Part shown: one piece after another, positions 1 through 8,800 of the stretch | Position numbering within the stretch: the first letter of the stretch is position 1 | How the letters are laid out: every line of letters begins with the position of its first letter | Assembly: GCA_036399015.1 (NCBI GenBank) | Contig: DASWNW010000132.1 | Coordinates: forward strand, 1 to 64,000 | Direction: 5' to 3' | Length of the DNA stretch: 64,000 nucleotides | Source of the DNA: QHVT01 sp036399015 | Lineage (GTDB): Bacteria > Acidobacteriota > Thermoanaerobaculia > Gp7-AA8 | Notes under the pieces: model-generated | Seen by the model: only the letters and a program-made list of their open reading frames with translations | Database searches by the model: none | Told to the model about the DNA's origin: nothing | Translations under genes and position numbers: made by a program

Positions 1-1015
1 CTACCACGGCCCGGCGAGCTTCACCTACGAGGTCTGCGACAACGGCATCACGCGCGGCCAGTCGGCTCCGCAGTGCGCGAGCGCGGTCGTCGACGTCACC
101 GTCGCCTCGGTGAACGACGCGCCGACCGCCTCGCTCTCCGCCCCGTCGTCGGCCGTCGAAGGGGGCGCGGTCTCCGCGACCGTCTCTTCGGATGACATCG
201 ACGGCGACTCGCTCACCATCTCCTGGACGGTGACCAAGGACGGCGCGCCGTTCGCGAACGGCACCGGCTCCAACGTCTCCTTCACCCCGGACGACAACGG
301 CGCGTACGTCGTCACCGCGACGGCCGCGGACGCCTCGGCGAACGGCTCTGCCACCGCGACCGTCACCGTCAGCAACGCCGCCCCGTCGATCGCCTCCGTC
401 ACCGGCCCGACCTCGCAGCTCGCCGCCGGCGGCTCGTCGACGATCGCCGTGACGTACGCCGATGCCGGCGCCGCCGACACGCACACGGCTACGTTCACCT
501 GGAGCGACGGCGCGACCGTCCCCGGCACCTGCACCGCCGGCACCTGCACCGCCACCCGCACGCACGCCGCCGCCGGCATCTACACGGTGTCGATCGTGGT
601 CGCGGATGACGACGGCGCGACCGCCGCGTCGAGCTTCGGCAACGTGGTGGTTTATGACGTCAACGCCGGCTTCGTGACCGGCGGCGGCTGGATCGCCACC
701 GCCTCCGGCAAGGCGAACCTGAACGTCAACGTGAAGTACCAGAAGGGTGCGACGCCGTCCGGCAGCACGAAGTTCGACGTCGCCGGCGGCACGTTCCAGA
801 GCACCTCGCACGACTGGCTGGTCGTCACCGGCAGCACGGCGACCTGGCAGGGCAGCGGCGCGATCAACGGCGCCGGCAACTACGGCTTCACCGTCACGGT
901 GACCGACGCCGCCACGGACAGCTTCGCCGTCCGCGTCTACGACAAGGCCACCAACGCCACCGTCTACGAGACCTCCGGGAACCTCGGCGGCGGCAGCATC
1001 ACGATTCACCGCTAG
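1..1015 (+). CDS. Secreted Ig-like/PKD repeat protein with C-terminal post-COAP-1 domain (5' end outside window)
   Basis: The reading frame is open from base 2, so the gene begins upstream of the window. The first residues (GPASFTYEVCDNG, then DVTVASVNDAP) look like the end of a VCBS/tandem-95 cadherin-like repeat. Two PKD/Ig-like beta-sandwich repeats follow, and the last ~110 residues (from NAGFVTGGGWI through GNYGFTVTVTDA to the end) match the post-COAP-1 domain found at the C terminus of many secreted bacterial proteins. Composition is rich in Ala/Thr/Ser/Gly with few charged residues, as in extracellular adhesin-like proteins. No sorting signal is visible. A strong palindrome sits 8 bp after the stop. 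The role at the cell surface is inferred from domains only. Confidence 0.8.
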   Translation, partial: YHGPASFTYEVCDNGITRGQSAPQCASAVVDVTVASVNDAPTASLSAPSSAVEGGAVSATVSSDDIDGDSLTISWTVTKDGAPFANGTGSNVSFTPDDNGAYVVTATAADASANGSATATVTVSNAAPSIASVTGPTSQLAAGGSSTIAVTYADAGAADTHTATFTWSDGATVPGTCTAGTCTATRTHAAAGIYTVSIVVADDDGATAASSFGNVVVYDVNAGFVTGGGWIATASGKANLNVNVKYQKGATPSGSTKFDVAGGTFQSTSHDWLVVTGSTATWQGSGAINGAGNYGFTVTVTDAATDSFAVRVYDKATNATVYETSGNLGGGSITIHR

Positions 1016-1023
1016 TCACCGCC

Positions 1024-1051
1024 GGAGCGGCGGGCGAACGCCCGCCGCTCC
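1024..1051. terminator. GC-rich palindrome after stop, probable terminator
   Basis: A perfect 13-bp stem (GGAGCGGCGGGCG / CGCCCGCCGCTCC) with a 2-nt AA centre starts 8 bp after the stop codon at 1015. There is no T-tract. The same GGCGGGCN-type palindrome recurs after other genes (5703-5730, 55276-55295). Confidence 0.55.
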
Positions 1052-1058
1052 GCGCTTC

Positions 1059-2036
1059 ATGTCGCTCCTCTCCTTCCTCTCGTTCCGCGGCCGCAGGCGC
1101 GCCCACAAGCTCTACGACGAAGGGCGCGCGCTGATCGCCTCGCGTGAGTACGAGCGCGCGCTGGCCGTCGGCCGCAAGCTGCGCAAGGTCCAGTACAGCG
1201 GGGCGTACGAGATCGAAGGGCTGGCTTATCAAGGCCTGGGGCGGCTCGACGACGCCGTGCGCGTGCTGCGCGAGGGGGTCGCGCAGGCCCCGGGCGTCTG
1301 GCTCATCTGGTCATTGCTCGGCAACTGCCTCTCCGACCTCGGACGGTTCGACGAGGCGCTCGAGGCGTACGACCGTGCCGAGGGATGCGCGCACGTCGAG
1401 CACGCGCTGGTCCACCTCAACCGCGCCGTCGTGGCCACGCGGCAGGAAAAGCCGCTGCTCGTGCTCGAGCACCTGGAGCGTGTCGAGGGATACCGCTTCG
1501 AATGCGCCGCTCTGCGCGCGACCGCCCTCCATGCGCTGGGGCGCAACCACGAAGCGGAGCATCTGGCCATGCGGACGCTCGAGGCATGGCTCACGACCGA
1601 TCAGAGCCGCGCCACGGCGGATGCGGGCGAGCTCGCACTGGTCCTCGGCGAGATCCGGCACGAGCGGGGAGAAGACCCGGCGGCGCTGCGCTCCGCGATG
1701 ATCCAGTGGTGGCGCGACACGAAGCACGAGCGCCTGCTCTGGCTGATCCGGGAGCTGCGTCCCGGCAGTTCACCCGACGCGCGTTACTTCCGGGTGCGGA
1801 TCCTCGCGAGCTTTCCCCGCTTTACCTACCCCGAGCTCGACGTCGTCGGATTCTGGATGAGCGGCGACGCGGTGGCCGATACAGTCGAGGAGGCGCTGTC
1901 GTCGATCCTGGAGCTGCAGCCGGCGCCGGCGGAGGCGAAGATCGAGCTCGAAGAGGTGCTGGACATGGAGCCGAGGCCGCACGGGAGCAAAGGCGTCTAC
2001 GCGCTCACCGGGCGGATTTTTTACACGGAAGAGTGA
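1059..2036 (+). CDS. TPR-repeat protein
   Basis: A 325-residue cytoplasmic protein with no signal peptide. Residues ~15-190 form tandem tetratricopeptide-like helical hairpins (for example YDEGRALIASREYERALAV, LAYQGLGRLDDAVRVLREG, LLGNCLSDLGRFDEALEAY, LRATALHALGRNHEAEHLA). The last ~100 residues do not follow the TPR pattern and I do not recognise them. TPR proteins are protein-interaction scaffolds; the partner is unknown. The ATG has no Shine-Dalgarno sequence and lies 8 bp after the palindrome at 1024-1051, so it is probably transcribed separately from the upstream secreted protein. It converges on the gene at 2088-2567. Confidence 0.75.
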   Translation: MSLLSFLSFRGRRRAHKLYDEGRALIASREYERALAVGRKLRKVQYSGAYEIEGLAYQGLGRLDDAVRVLREGVAQAPGVWLIWSLLGNCLSDLGRFDEALEAYDRAEGCAHVEHALVHLNRAVVATRQEKPLLVLEHLERVEGYRFECAALRATALHALGRNHEAEHLAMRTLEAWLTTDQSRATADAGELALVLGEIRHERGEDPAALRSAMIQWWRDTKHERLLWLIRELRPGSSPDARYFRVRILASFPRFTYPELDVVGFWMSGDAVADTVEEALSSILELQPAPAEAKIELEEVLDMEPRPHGSKGVYALTGRIFYTEE

Positions 2037-2050
2037 GGCTTCCCGCGCAT

Positions 2051-2079
2051 GGGGCGGCGCGCCTGCGGCGCGCCGCCCC
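2051..2079. terminator. Bidirectional hairpin between convergent genes
   Basis: A perfect 13-bp stem (GGGGCGGCGCGCC / GGCGCGCCGCCCC) with a TGC loop lies in the 51-bp gap between the convergent stops at 2036 and 2088. It lacks a T-tract. Confidence 0.5.
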
Positions 2080-2087
2080 GGGGGAGA

Positions 2088-2567
2088 TCAGGCGCCGACG
2101 AGCTCGAGCTCGCGCTCCTGTTCGTGCGCTTCCGTTCCCTCGAGCTGATCGCGCAGCACGCGGAACGCGCGCGCGTCCGACTCGCCGGTCTCGGGGTCGA
2201 GGAAGTAGGCGACGTCGTTGCGGAAGCTCTGGCCTTCCGGGTTCTCGCCGTTCCACTCCAGCACCGCCCACCGCACCAGCGGGTTGAAGATGTTGTGATC
2301 CCAGGCGAAGGCCGCGTGGCGCTTGCTGTAGACCTCGGACGTACCGAGCTCCTCGCGCGCGCCCTCTTCCTGACGGGTCTTGTACGCGGCGAACGCTTTC
2401 GCGTCGCGCTCCGCGGTGGCGGGGTCGACGAAATAAGCGATGTCGCGCCGCGGCGGCAGCGCCTGCGGTCCGCCGAACTTCTGTCCCACGCTGTGACACT
2501 TCACGACGAGCCACTGAATGACCGGCTTGGCAATTCTGTGATCCCACTCCAACGCAACGTAAGGCAT
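2088..2567 (-). CDS. Hypothetical protein built from two tandem ~75-residue modules
   Basis: 159 residues, no signal peptide or membrane segment, family not recognised. The protein is an internal duplication. Module 1 (residues ~8-70) has WDHRIAKPVIQWLVV, then RRDIAYFVDPATAERDAKAF. Module 2 (~90-148) has WDHNIFNPLVRWAVL, then RNDVAYFLDPETGESDARAF. Shared positions (WDH, I..P...W, D(I/V)AYF(V/L)DP.T.E.DA.AF) suggest each module folds alone or that the two pair as a pseudo-dimer. The ATG at 2567 is preceded by a GGGAGAG ribosome-binding site. It stands alone: it converges on the TPR gene and is divergent from the histidine kinase. Confidence 0.7.
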   Translation of the reverse strand: MPYVALEWDHRIAKPVIQWLVVKCHSVGQKFGGPQALPPRRDIAYFVDPATAERDAKAFAAYKTRQEEGAREELGTSEVYSKRHAAFAWDHNIFNPLVRWAVLEWNGENPEGQSFRNDVAYFLDPETGESDARAFRVLRDQLEGTEAHEQERELELVGA

Positions 2568-2748
2568 GGTTCTCTCCCTTTTCCTTTTTCAAGATGTTCC
2601 GGCGAACACACCTCCGGCGGGGGAGGCGAGACTCCGGTTTACGGTGATTCCCTGATTGGACGCCGGGCTTGGACGAACCCGTTCGCTCGATAGTCTATAC
2701 GCATATCCGGCATTCGGGATACAATGTTTTCGGTCCAGGTCCATCCAC

Positions 2749-5682
2749 ATGACTGAAAATCGAGATCCCCAGGACGAGCGCCGTTCGCGTCTGCTCGACG
2801 CCATGCCCGCCATCGCATGGTCGGCATCCGCGCAGACCTTCCAATTCACGTTCATCAACCCCGCCGCCGAGGTGCTCCTCGGCTACCCGGCAGAGCTCTG
2901 GAAGGAGCCGAACTTCTGGGTCGAGCACCTCCACCCGGAGGACCGGCACGTGGCGCGGTTCTGCCACAACGAGACGCTCGCCTGCCGCGACCACGAGCTG
3001 GTCTACCGCATGGTCGCCGCGGACGGCCGCACGGTCTGGCTGCGCGACTACGTCAACGTCTACAGCGTCGACGGTGCCGCGGTCGAGCTGTTCGGCGTCA
3101 TGGTCGACATCACCCGCGAGCGCGAGGCCGAGACGGCGTCGCGCGAGAACCGGGAGAACTTCCGGCGCATGGTCGAGCTCTCGCCCGACTGCATCGGCGT
3201 CCACGTCGACACGACGTTCGTCTACGTCAACAACGCCTTCGTGCAGCTCCTCGGCGCGACGAGCGAGGCGGAGATCGTCGGACGGAGCTGCTTCTCGTTC
3301 GTCGACGACGCCTATCTCGACGTCGACCGCGCGCGGCTCGAGCGTCTCCGCGCCGGCGAGAGCGTCCCGTACATCCGCGAGAAGTACCGCCGCATGGACG
3401 GCTCGCTGCTGGACGTCGAGGTGGCGGCGCTCCCGCTCCGCTACGGCAACCGCGACGCCGTGCAGGTCATCCTCCGCGACATCACCGACCGCGTGCGCGC
3501 CGAGGAAGAGCTGCGGGTGCAGGAGGCGCGGCTGCAGCTCCTCGCATCCGGCACGCACGAGGCGATCTGGGAGTGGTCGCCGGAGCGAAAGGAGCTCTGG
3601 ACGAACGACGCCTACCGGCAGATGCTCGGTACGCCCGAGGATCCCGATACGTTCATCTCCGAATGGCTCTCGCGCGTCCACCCGGACGACCGTGAGCGGA
3701 CGCTCGCATTCAGCAAGCGCGCCGCCGAGGATGCGCCGCCGACCTGGTGGCATGAGTACCGGCTCCGCCAGGACGACGGGAGCTACCGCGTCGTCCTCGA
3801 CCGCGGCCACAACGTCAAGGCTCCGAACGGCGAGCGGCGGGTGATCGGCGCAATGCTCGACGTCACCTCCATGCGCGAGGCGGAGCGGATGCGCGCCGCA
3901 GCCGAGACGAAGTTCCGCTGGATCGTCGAGCAGTCACTCGTGGCGGTCTACATGATCTCCGGACGGCGTCTCACCTACATCAACGACACCGGCGCGAAGA
4001 TGCTCGGCTATTCGGCCGAGGAGCTGGCGGAGATCGACATCACCTCGATCCTCATCGACTACGACGAGCCGGCGCCGGTCTTCGACGGCCGCCCGCGCGT
4101 GGCCGGCATCCGCCGCAAGGACGGGACCGCGCTGCAGGTCGCCTTCTACCAGAACGAGGTCGTGGTCGACGGCGAGAAGATCATCATCGGCACCGGCACC
4201 GACATCACCGAGAGCCTGCGCGCACAGCAGGCGCTGGAAGCCTCCGAGCAGCGCTACCGCGAGCTGGTCGAGGACGTCACCGACATTCTCTATACCGTCG
4301 ACCGCGACGGCCGCTTCCTGTCGCTCAGCCGCAGCTTCGAGCGGAGCACCGGCCACCGCATCGAGGACTGGATCGGCCGCCCGTTCGCGGAGCTGTTCGT
4401 GTCGCGCGCCCGCGCCGCCGCCGTCGACCAGTTCGAGCAGGCGCTGGCCGGCAACGGCGGCATCATTCGGGAGTACGAGCTGGTCGCGGAGTCGGGCGCC
4501 GTCGTCACCGTGGAAGTGTCGTCCCATCCGCGCTACGTCGACGGAGCCGTGGCGGGCGCGATCGGCATGGCGCGCGACGTCACCGAGCACCGCAACATCG
4601 CGCGCAAGCTCGAGGATGCGAAGCGGATGAGCAGCCTCGGCCAGGTCGCCGCCTCGCTCGCGCACGAGTTCAACAACGTGCTCATGGGCATCCAGCCGTT
4701 CGTGGAGATGATCGGCCGCACCGTGCCGCCCACCCGCGCCGTCACCGACGCCCTCGGCCACATCACCAGCGCCATCAGCCGCGGCAAGCGGGCCTCGCAG
4801 GAGATCCTCCGCTTCGCCAATCCGAAGGAGCCGCAGCTCTTCGCCATCGACGTGCGCAACTGGCTGCCTGGCCTCCTCGGCCAGCTCGTGGCCGCGCTCC
4901 CGTCGTCGATCGCGCTCAGCAGCTCCATGGACCCCGGCGTGCGCTGCATCCGCGGCGACCGCGAGCATCTCGAACAGGTCATCACCAACCTCGTCTTCAA
5001 CGCGCGCGACGCGCTCCTCGCCGGCGGCACCATTCACGTCGACGTGTCGCTCAGCGGGAACGAAGGGGAGCACGTGCGCATCTCGGTCCTCGACGACGGG
5101 CCGGGCATCCCGCCGGAGATGCTCGACCGCATCTTCGAGCCGCTCTTCACCACCAAGCGCAACGGCACGGGCCTCGGCCTGGCCATCGCGCGCCGGCTCA
5201 TGGAAGGGCAGCATGGTGCACTCGCGGCGGAGAACCGCCCCGAGGGAGGCTCGGCGTTCCACCTGCTCATTCCGGCGGCGGAAGCGGCCACTCCGGCCCT
5301 GCGCGCCGTCGCCTCGGGTACTCCGGCGGTGAAGCGCATCCTGCTCGTCGAAGACGACCTCTCGGTCGGAACAGGACTCGAAGAGCTGCTGAAGTCGGAA
5401 GGCTACGAGACGACCTGGGTCCGCGCCGCCGGTGACGCGTGCGAGGCCGCACGGAGGACGCAGCCGCAGGTGGCGATCATCGACGTCAACCTGCCGGACG
5501 GCAACGGCGTCGATCTCGTCCCGCTGCTGCGCGCCGAGCACGTCGACCTGCCGGTCGTGCTGTCGACGGGACACGTGGAGCTGAATCTCTCGAACGACGG
5601 AAAGCGGATCTTCTCGCTGATGAAGCCGTACGAGCTGTCGGACCTGCTGATCGCGATCGGGAACGTCACCGCCGCGGCGTGA
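2749..5682 (+). CDS. Multi-PAS hybrid sensor histidine kinase with C-terminal receiver
   Basis: 977 residues. No transmembrane segment is evident, so it is probably a cytoplasmic sensor. About five PAS/PAC modules occupy residues ~16-620. A HisKA dimerisation/phosphoacceptor region follows with the H-box LAHEFNN (His639), then a HATPase_c domain with an N-box (NLVFNARDAL), DDGPGIPPE and GTGLGLAIARRL. The C-terminal receiver (~862-975) has RILLVEDD and phosphoacceptor Asp912 in IIDVNLPDGNG. This is the layout of a hybrid kinase that passes phosphate intramolecularly to its own receiver. No separate response regulator is adjacent, so the output partner is unknown. The start at 2749 was chosen because an in-frame upstream ATG at 2656 would add 31 residues unlike the rest of the protein. 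Confidence 0.9.
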   Translation: MTENRDPQDERRSRLLDAMPAIAWSASAQTFQFTFINPAAEVLLGYPAELWKEPNFWVEHLHPEDRHVARFCHNETLACRDHELVYRMVAADGRTVWLRDYVNVYSVDGAAVELFGVMVDITREREAETASRENRENFRRMVELSPDCIGVHVDTTFVYVNNAFVQLLGATSEAEIVGRSCFSFVDDAYLDVDRARLERLRAGESVPYIREKYRRMDGSLLDVEVAALPLRYGNRDAVQVILRDITDRVRAEEELRVQEARLQLLASGTHEAIWEWSPERKELWTNDAYRQMLGTPEDPDTFISEWLSRVHPDDRERTLAFSKRAAEDAPPTWWHEYRLRQDDGSYRVVLDRGHNVKAPNGERRVIGAMLDVTSMREAERMRAAAETKFRWIVEQSLVAVYMISGRRLTYINDTGAKMLGYSAEELAEIDITSILIDYDEPAPVFDGRPRVAGIRRKDGTALQVAFYQNEVVVDGEKIIIGTGTDITESLRAQQALEASEQRYRELVEDVTDILYTVDRDGRFLSLSRSFERSTGHRIEDWIGRPFAELFVSRARAAAVDQFEQALAGNGGIIREYELVAESGAVVTVEVSSHPRYVDGAVAGAIGMARDVTEHRNIARKLEDAKRMSSLGQVAASLAHEFNNVLMGIQPFVEMIGRTVPPTRAVTDALGHITSAISRGKRASQEILRFANPKEPQLFAIDVRNWLPGLLGQLVAALPSSIALSSSMDPGVRCIRGDREHLEQVITNLVFNARDALLAGGTIHVDVSLSGNEGEHVRISVLDDGPGIPPEMLDRIFEPLFTTKRNGTGLGLAIARRLMEGQHGALAAENRPEGGSAFHLLIPAAEAATPALRAVASGTPAVKRILLVEDDLSVGTGLEELLKSEGYETTWVRAAGDACEAARRTQPQVAIIDVNLPDGNGVDLVPLLRAEHVDLPVVLSTGHVELNLSNDGKRIFSLMKPYELSDLLIAIGNVTAAA

Positions 5683-5702
5683 GGATGGGTGGGGGAGAGA
5701 GT

Positions 5703-5730
5703 GGAACGGCGGGCTGAAGCCCGCCGCTCC
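5703..5730. terminator. GGCGGGCT-type palindrome between convergent genes
   Basis: GGCGGGCT-GA-AGCCCGCC (5708-5725), with a further C/G pair and GGA/TCC flanks, lies in the gap between the convergent stops at 5682 and 5739. It belongs to the same palindrome family as 1024-1051 and 55276-55295. Confidence 0.5.
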
Positions 5731-5738
5731 ATCAGGTC

Positions 5739-7505
5739 TTACTGCTGCGGTGTGGCGATCACCAGCTCGACGCGGCGGTTCTGCTGCCGGCCTGCCGGGG
5801 TGTCGTTGCTCGCGACCGGGGCGGTTTCGCCCTGGCCGGTGATGTTGATGCGGGCGGCGCCGAGGCCGCGGCTGACGAGATAGTCGCGGACGGCGGCGGC
5901 GCGCTTCTCGGAGAGCGCCTGGTTGTACTCATCGCTGCCGACGCTGTCGGTATGGCCTTCGATCGAGATCTGGGCCTCCTGACCGGCGCGGAGCTGTTCG
6001 GCGATCTTCGAGAGCGTGTTGCGCGCGCCCGGCTTCAGCACGGACTTGCCGGAGTCGAAGAAGAGCCCCGGGAGCGTCACGATGAAGCCGCGCTCCGTAT
6101 TGCGGGTCTCGGCGAGCTTCGACAGCTCCTGCTGCATCGTCGCTACGCGTGCGCGGCTTTCGGCGTCGCGGCGGGCGAGCTCGGACTGAGCCTGCTCGAG
6201 CGCGGCGGACGTCTGGGCCAGATTCTCGCGAAGGTTCGACGCCTGAGACTCGGCGGCGGCGCGCAGGCGCTCCGCCTCGGCGAGCGCGGCGGCGCGGGCG
6301 GTCTCCGCCTCGGCACGTCTGCGGTCGCTTTCCTCACGCTCGCGCGCCAGGCGATCGAGCTCCGCACGCTGTCGGCGCAGCTCTTCCTCACGCTGGGCGA
6401 GGACTTCGGCGGTGAGCCGGCCCTCGTTGCGCTCGCGCTCGAGCGACTGCTCGAGGCTGGAGATCTGGTTGCCCATCGAGGTCTCGCTCAGCCGCTCGCG
6501 ATCCTGGATGGTGCGCAGGGCGACGCGCTGCTGTTCGACTTCGCGGCGCAACTGGTCGACCTCGGCGGTCGGGACGCCGCGCTGGGAGAGCGCCGTCTCG
6601 TAACGATCGATGAGGAGGTCGAGCCGCTGTTCGGCGGCGATGCGGGCGGCGCGGTCCTCATTGAGACGCTCGCCCAGCTCCGCCTCGGTCAGCGTGAGCT
6701 GCTCGCGGAGCTGCGCCGCTTCACCGCGGGCCTCGGCGGCCTCGCGCTCGGCCTGGAGCCGGCGCTGCTGCTCGTCGGCCACCCGGTTGTCCTGGGCGCG
6801 CTGCGTGAGAGACGTGCGCTGCGTGCGGAACGCGGTGACGTGCGGCGTCACGGCCTGCATGCGCGCCTCGAGCTCCAGGCGGCGCGCGGTCATCTCGGCG
6901 ACGTACGCCAGGTGATCGGCGCTGTCCTGTTGCCGGTTGTTGCGCTCGGCGAGCAGGCGGGCGGTCTTGAGGTTCGCCTCGATCTGCTCGAGCTCGGCGG
7001 CGGCGAAGCGCTCCGCACCGGCGGCGCGGGCGTTCCGGAGGGCCGTCTCGGCGACGATGACGCGGTCGCGGGTCGTCGTACCGCGGTTGATCGTGGCCGG
7101 CGGGTCGTAGAGCACGACCGTGGCGGCGTTGCCGCCGGCGTTGTTGATGTCGGTCCGCAGGGTACGGACTTCTACGTTCGCGGCGACGAGCCGGGCCTGC
7201 GCCTCGGCGGCCATGGCGGCGTGACGTGCCTCGATGGCGTGCTGCCCCGCGTCCTCACGCTTCCGGCGGTTGTTGTTGTTCCAGTCGGCACGGGCCAGCC
7301 GGAGACGCTCCGATGCCTCGTTGTAGAGCTCCCGCGCATGGGTTGCGGCGCCTGCCGCTTCCGCCGAGGCGAGCGCCGATTCGGCCCGCGTGAGCTCGGA
7401 CTGCGCGGCCATCTTCTCGCGGTCGTTGCGCGACTGAGCGCCGGCGGGAACCGCTAAACAGATAGCCAGCAAGAAGATCCACACTGCTGATGTCTTCGAT
7501 CTCAT
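5739..7505 (-). CDS. OmpA-family outer-membrane/peptidoglycan-associated protein with long coiled coil
   Basis: 588 residues starting at MRSKTSAVWIFLLAICL, a Sec signal peptide ending near AGA-QS; AAGGA precedes this ATG. Residues ~30-110 resemble the DUF4398 helical region. Residues ~110-460 are a long Gln/Arg/Glu/Ala-rich coiled coil. The last ~115 residues are an OmpA C-terminal peptidoglycan-binding domain (FFDSGKSVLKPGARNTL, ISIEGHTDSVGSDEYNQALS, RAAAVRDYLVSRG, QNRRVELVI). The domain order suggests a periplasmic spacer anchored to peptidoglycan. An in-frame ATG 63 bp upstream gives a less plausible N terminus. Confidence 0.88.
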   Translation of the reverse strand: MRSKTSAVWIFLLAICLAVPAGAQSRNDREKMAAQSELTRAESALASAEAAGAATHARELYNEASERLRLARADWNNNNRRKREDAGQHAIEARHAAMAAEAQARLVAANVEVRTLRTDINNAGGNAATVVLYDPPATINRGTTTRDRVIVAETALRNARAAGAERFAAAELEQIEANLKTARLLAERNNRQQDSADHLAYVAEMTARRLELEARMQAVTPHVTAFRTQRTSLTQRAQDNRVADEQQRRLQAEREAAEARGEAAQLREQLTLTEAELGERLNEDRAARIAAEQRLDLLIDRYETALSQRGVPTAEVDQLRREVEQQRVALRTIQDRERLSETSMGNQISSLEQSLERERNEGRLTAEVLAQREEELRRQRAELDRLAREREESDRRRAEAETARAAALAEAERLRAAAESQASNLRENLAQTSAALEQAQSELARRDAESRARVATMQQELSKLAETRNTERGFIVTLPGLFFDSGKSVLKPGARNTLSKIAEQLRAGQEAQISIEGHTDSVGSDEYNQALSEKRAAAVRDYLVSRGLGAARINITGQGETAPVASNDTPAGRQQNRRVELVIATPQQ

Positions 7506-7633
7506 CTGTATCCTTTCTCCCGGCAGAGATATAGCCACCGGGTTTGATGCAGATGACGGACAGTGCAAGAAGCGTGGTCAGGTGAGGCGGACGCGAGCGG
7601 GCGCGGCGCAGCGGCCGCGCCCGGAATCGGGGG

Positions 7634-7954
7634 CTACACTTTCTTCGCTTCTTCGATGACGAGCGAGTCGCTGTCCTCGCAACTGACCAGCTTGCCCTTG
7701 ACCTGCAGCCTGGCGCCGGCGTCCTTGCTGAGGCCGAGGATCGCGGCCTTGGTCTTGTGGCAGACGACATAGCTCTGGTCGCTGTTCGCGACGCGGAAGA
7801 CGGTCTTGGCCTCGTCGCCGCTGCCGACGCGGGCGAGCGTGCCGGTCAGCTCGACGTTCTTCGAGGCGGTCTTGCTGATGTCACAGTTCTTGCCCCCGGC
7901 GAAGAGGGAGGTGGCGGCGAGGACGAGGACGACGGTGAGCAGGATACGGTTCAT
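7634..7954 (-). CDS. Small exported protein of unknown function
   Basis: 106 residues: a clear Sec signal peptide (MNRILLTVVLVLAATSLFAGG) and a mature part of ~85 residues with three Cys and alternating hydrophobic/polar strands (VELTGTLARVG, KTVFRVANSDQSYVVC, RLQVKGKLVSCEDSDSLVI). The pattern suggests a small OB-like beta barrel, but I cannot name a family. It lies upstream of the OmpA gene on the same strand with a 128-bp gap, so cotranscription is possible but not shown. Confidence 0.7.
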   Translation of the reverse strand: MNRILLTVVLVLAATSLFAGGKNCDISKTASKNVELTGTLARVGSGDEAKTVFRVANSDQSYVVCHKTKAAILGLSKDAGARLQVKGKLVSCEDSDSLVIEEAKKV

Positions 7955-8091
7955 TGGTTTCGATTCCTTTCGAGAACCAAGGTAGGCCCTTCCGGGGAGG
8001 GAGTCTTGTCAGCGGTGTGGCATCTCGTTTCGAGATGTGACAGCCCCGAAAAAGGGAAAGCGGCCCCGATCGTGAATAGAAGCCGGCAGAG

Positions 8092-8331
8092 GTGCATCTT
8101 TTGGACCGCTATTTCGAGGAAGTTCAGGTTTTCGACAGCGTCGGCGAGCTCACCGGGAACCGGGTCGATCGCGCCGTGATTCGCGGGCGCGCCGGCGTCT
8201 GCCGCAGCATCACCGAGCTGGCGGCCAAGTTCCGCCGGATGGGCGACGGCTACTACTACGTGGCCGCCACGGCCTGGCCGACCGACACCAAGGTGGTCAA
8301 TCTGCTCAAGGCGTGGGAACCGCTCGGCTGA
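8092..8331 (+). CDS. Small hypothetical protein
   Basis: 79 residues from a GTG start with GGCAGAG just upstream. It is probably real because nearly every codon ends in G or C, as in neighbouring genes, whereas the antisense frame does not keep this. The sequence (LLDRYFEEVQVFDSVGE, then GDGYYYVAATAWPTDTKVVN) has no signal peptide or membrane segment and matches no family I know. It stands alone between the exported protein at 7634-7954 (opposite strand) and the RRM gene. Confidence 0.55.
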   Translation: MHLLDRYFEEVQVFDSVGELTGNRVDRAVIRGRAGVCRSITELAAKFRRMGDGYYYVAATAWPTDTKVVNLLKAWEPLG

Positions 8332-8370
8332 GGCCGGGCGAATACCGCGGCCCCGCGCGCGGTTACGGCT

Positions 8371-8525
8371 TATACTTGCCAGGTCGGGGAACCTTCCCCG
8401 GCTGTCAGCGCGGTCAGAACTAAGTCCGGCCGCCCTGGACCCACCCTCCTTAGCCAGCCTGTCCGATCCTGTTGTTCTCGACGCGCGCAGCGCGTTCAGC
8501 CCTTCCTGCCGGACGAGGAGCATCC
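8371..8525 (+). promoter_or_regulatory. Candidate promoter and structured leader of the RRM gene
   Basis: TATACT at 8371-8376 is a good -10 hexamer; no convincing -35 lies 16-18 bp upstream. If used, it gives a ~143-nt untranslated leader. That leader contains a near-perfect hairpin (CGGGGAA-CC-TTCCCCG, 8385-8400) and a second GC-rich inverted stretch near 8480-8495, then GAGGAG before the ATG. Long structured leaders are typical of cold-responsive RNA-binding-protein genes; regulation here is inferred. Confidence 0.35.
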
Positions 8526-8789
8526 ATGAAACTGCATTTCGGAAATCTGCCCAAATCGGTCACAGAAGGGGAACTGAAGAACCTGGTGGTGCCGTTCGCC
8601 GATCCCACCACCCTCGACCTCATCCGCGACCAGGCCGGTGTGTCGAAGGGCTTCGCCTTCCTCGAGTTCGCCAGTGAGACCAACGGCCGCGCCGTCATCC
8701 AGGGCCTCGACGGCAAGGAAGTCAGCGGCAACACCATCACCGTGGCGGAAGCCCGCCCCCGCAAAGCCGACGCCCGCCCGCGCGCCTGA
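8526..8789 (+). CDS. RRM-domain RNA-binding protein
   Basis: 87 residues that make one complete RNA-recognition motif. RNP2 is LHFGNLP (residues 3-9) and RNP1 is KGFAFLEF (~43-50), with the aromatic residues that stack on RNA. A short basic tail (ARPRKADARPRA) follows the fourth strand. Single-RRM proteins of this size are known in cyanobacteria and several other phyla, where they bind RNA and are often cold-induced. The ATG at 8526 has GAGGAG 6 bp upstream. The next gene starts 11 bp downstream, so the two probably form an operon. Confidence 0.9.
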   Translation: MKLHFGNLPKSVTEGELKNLVVPFADPTTLDLIRDQAGVSKGFAFLEFASETNGRAVIQGLDGKEVSGNTITVAEARPRKADARPRA

Positions 8790-8800
8790 AAGGACCATTC

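Noticed and set aside
3934..5574. Minus-strand frame of 546 codons
   Set aside because: Antisense to the hybrid histidine kinase, whose H, N, G and receiver motifs are intact.
5952..7457. Plus-strand frame of 501 codons
   Set aside because: Antisense shadow of the OmpA-family gene; its Leu/Arg/Gly/Ala-rich translation has no domain features.
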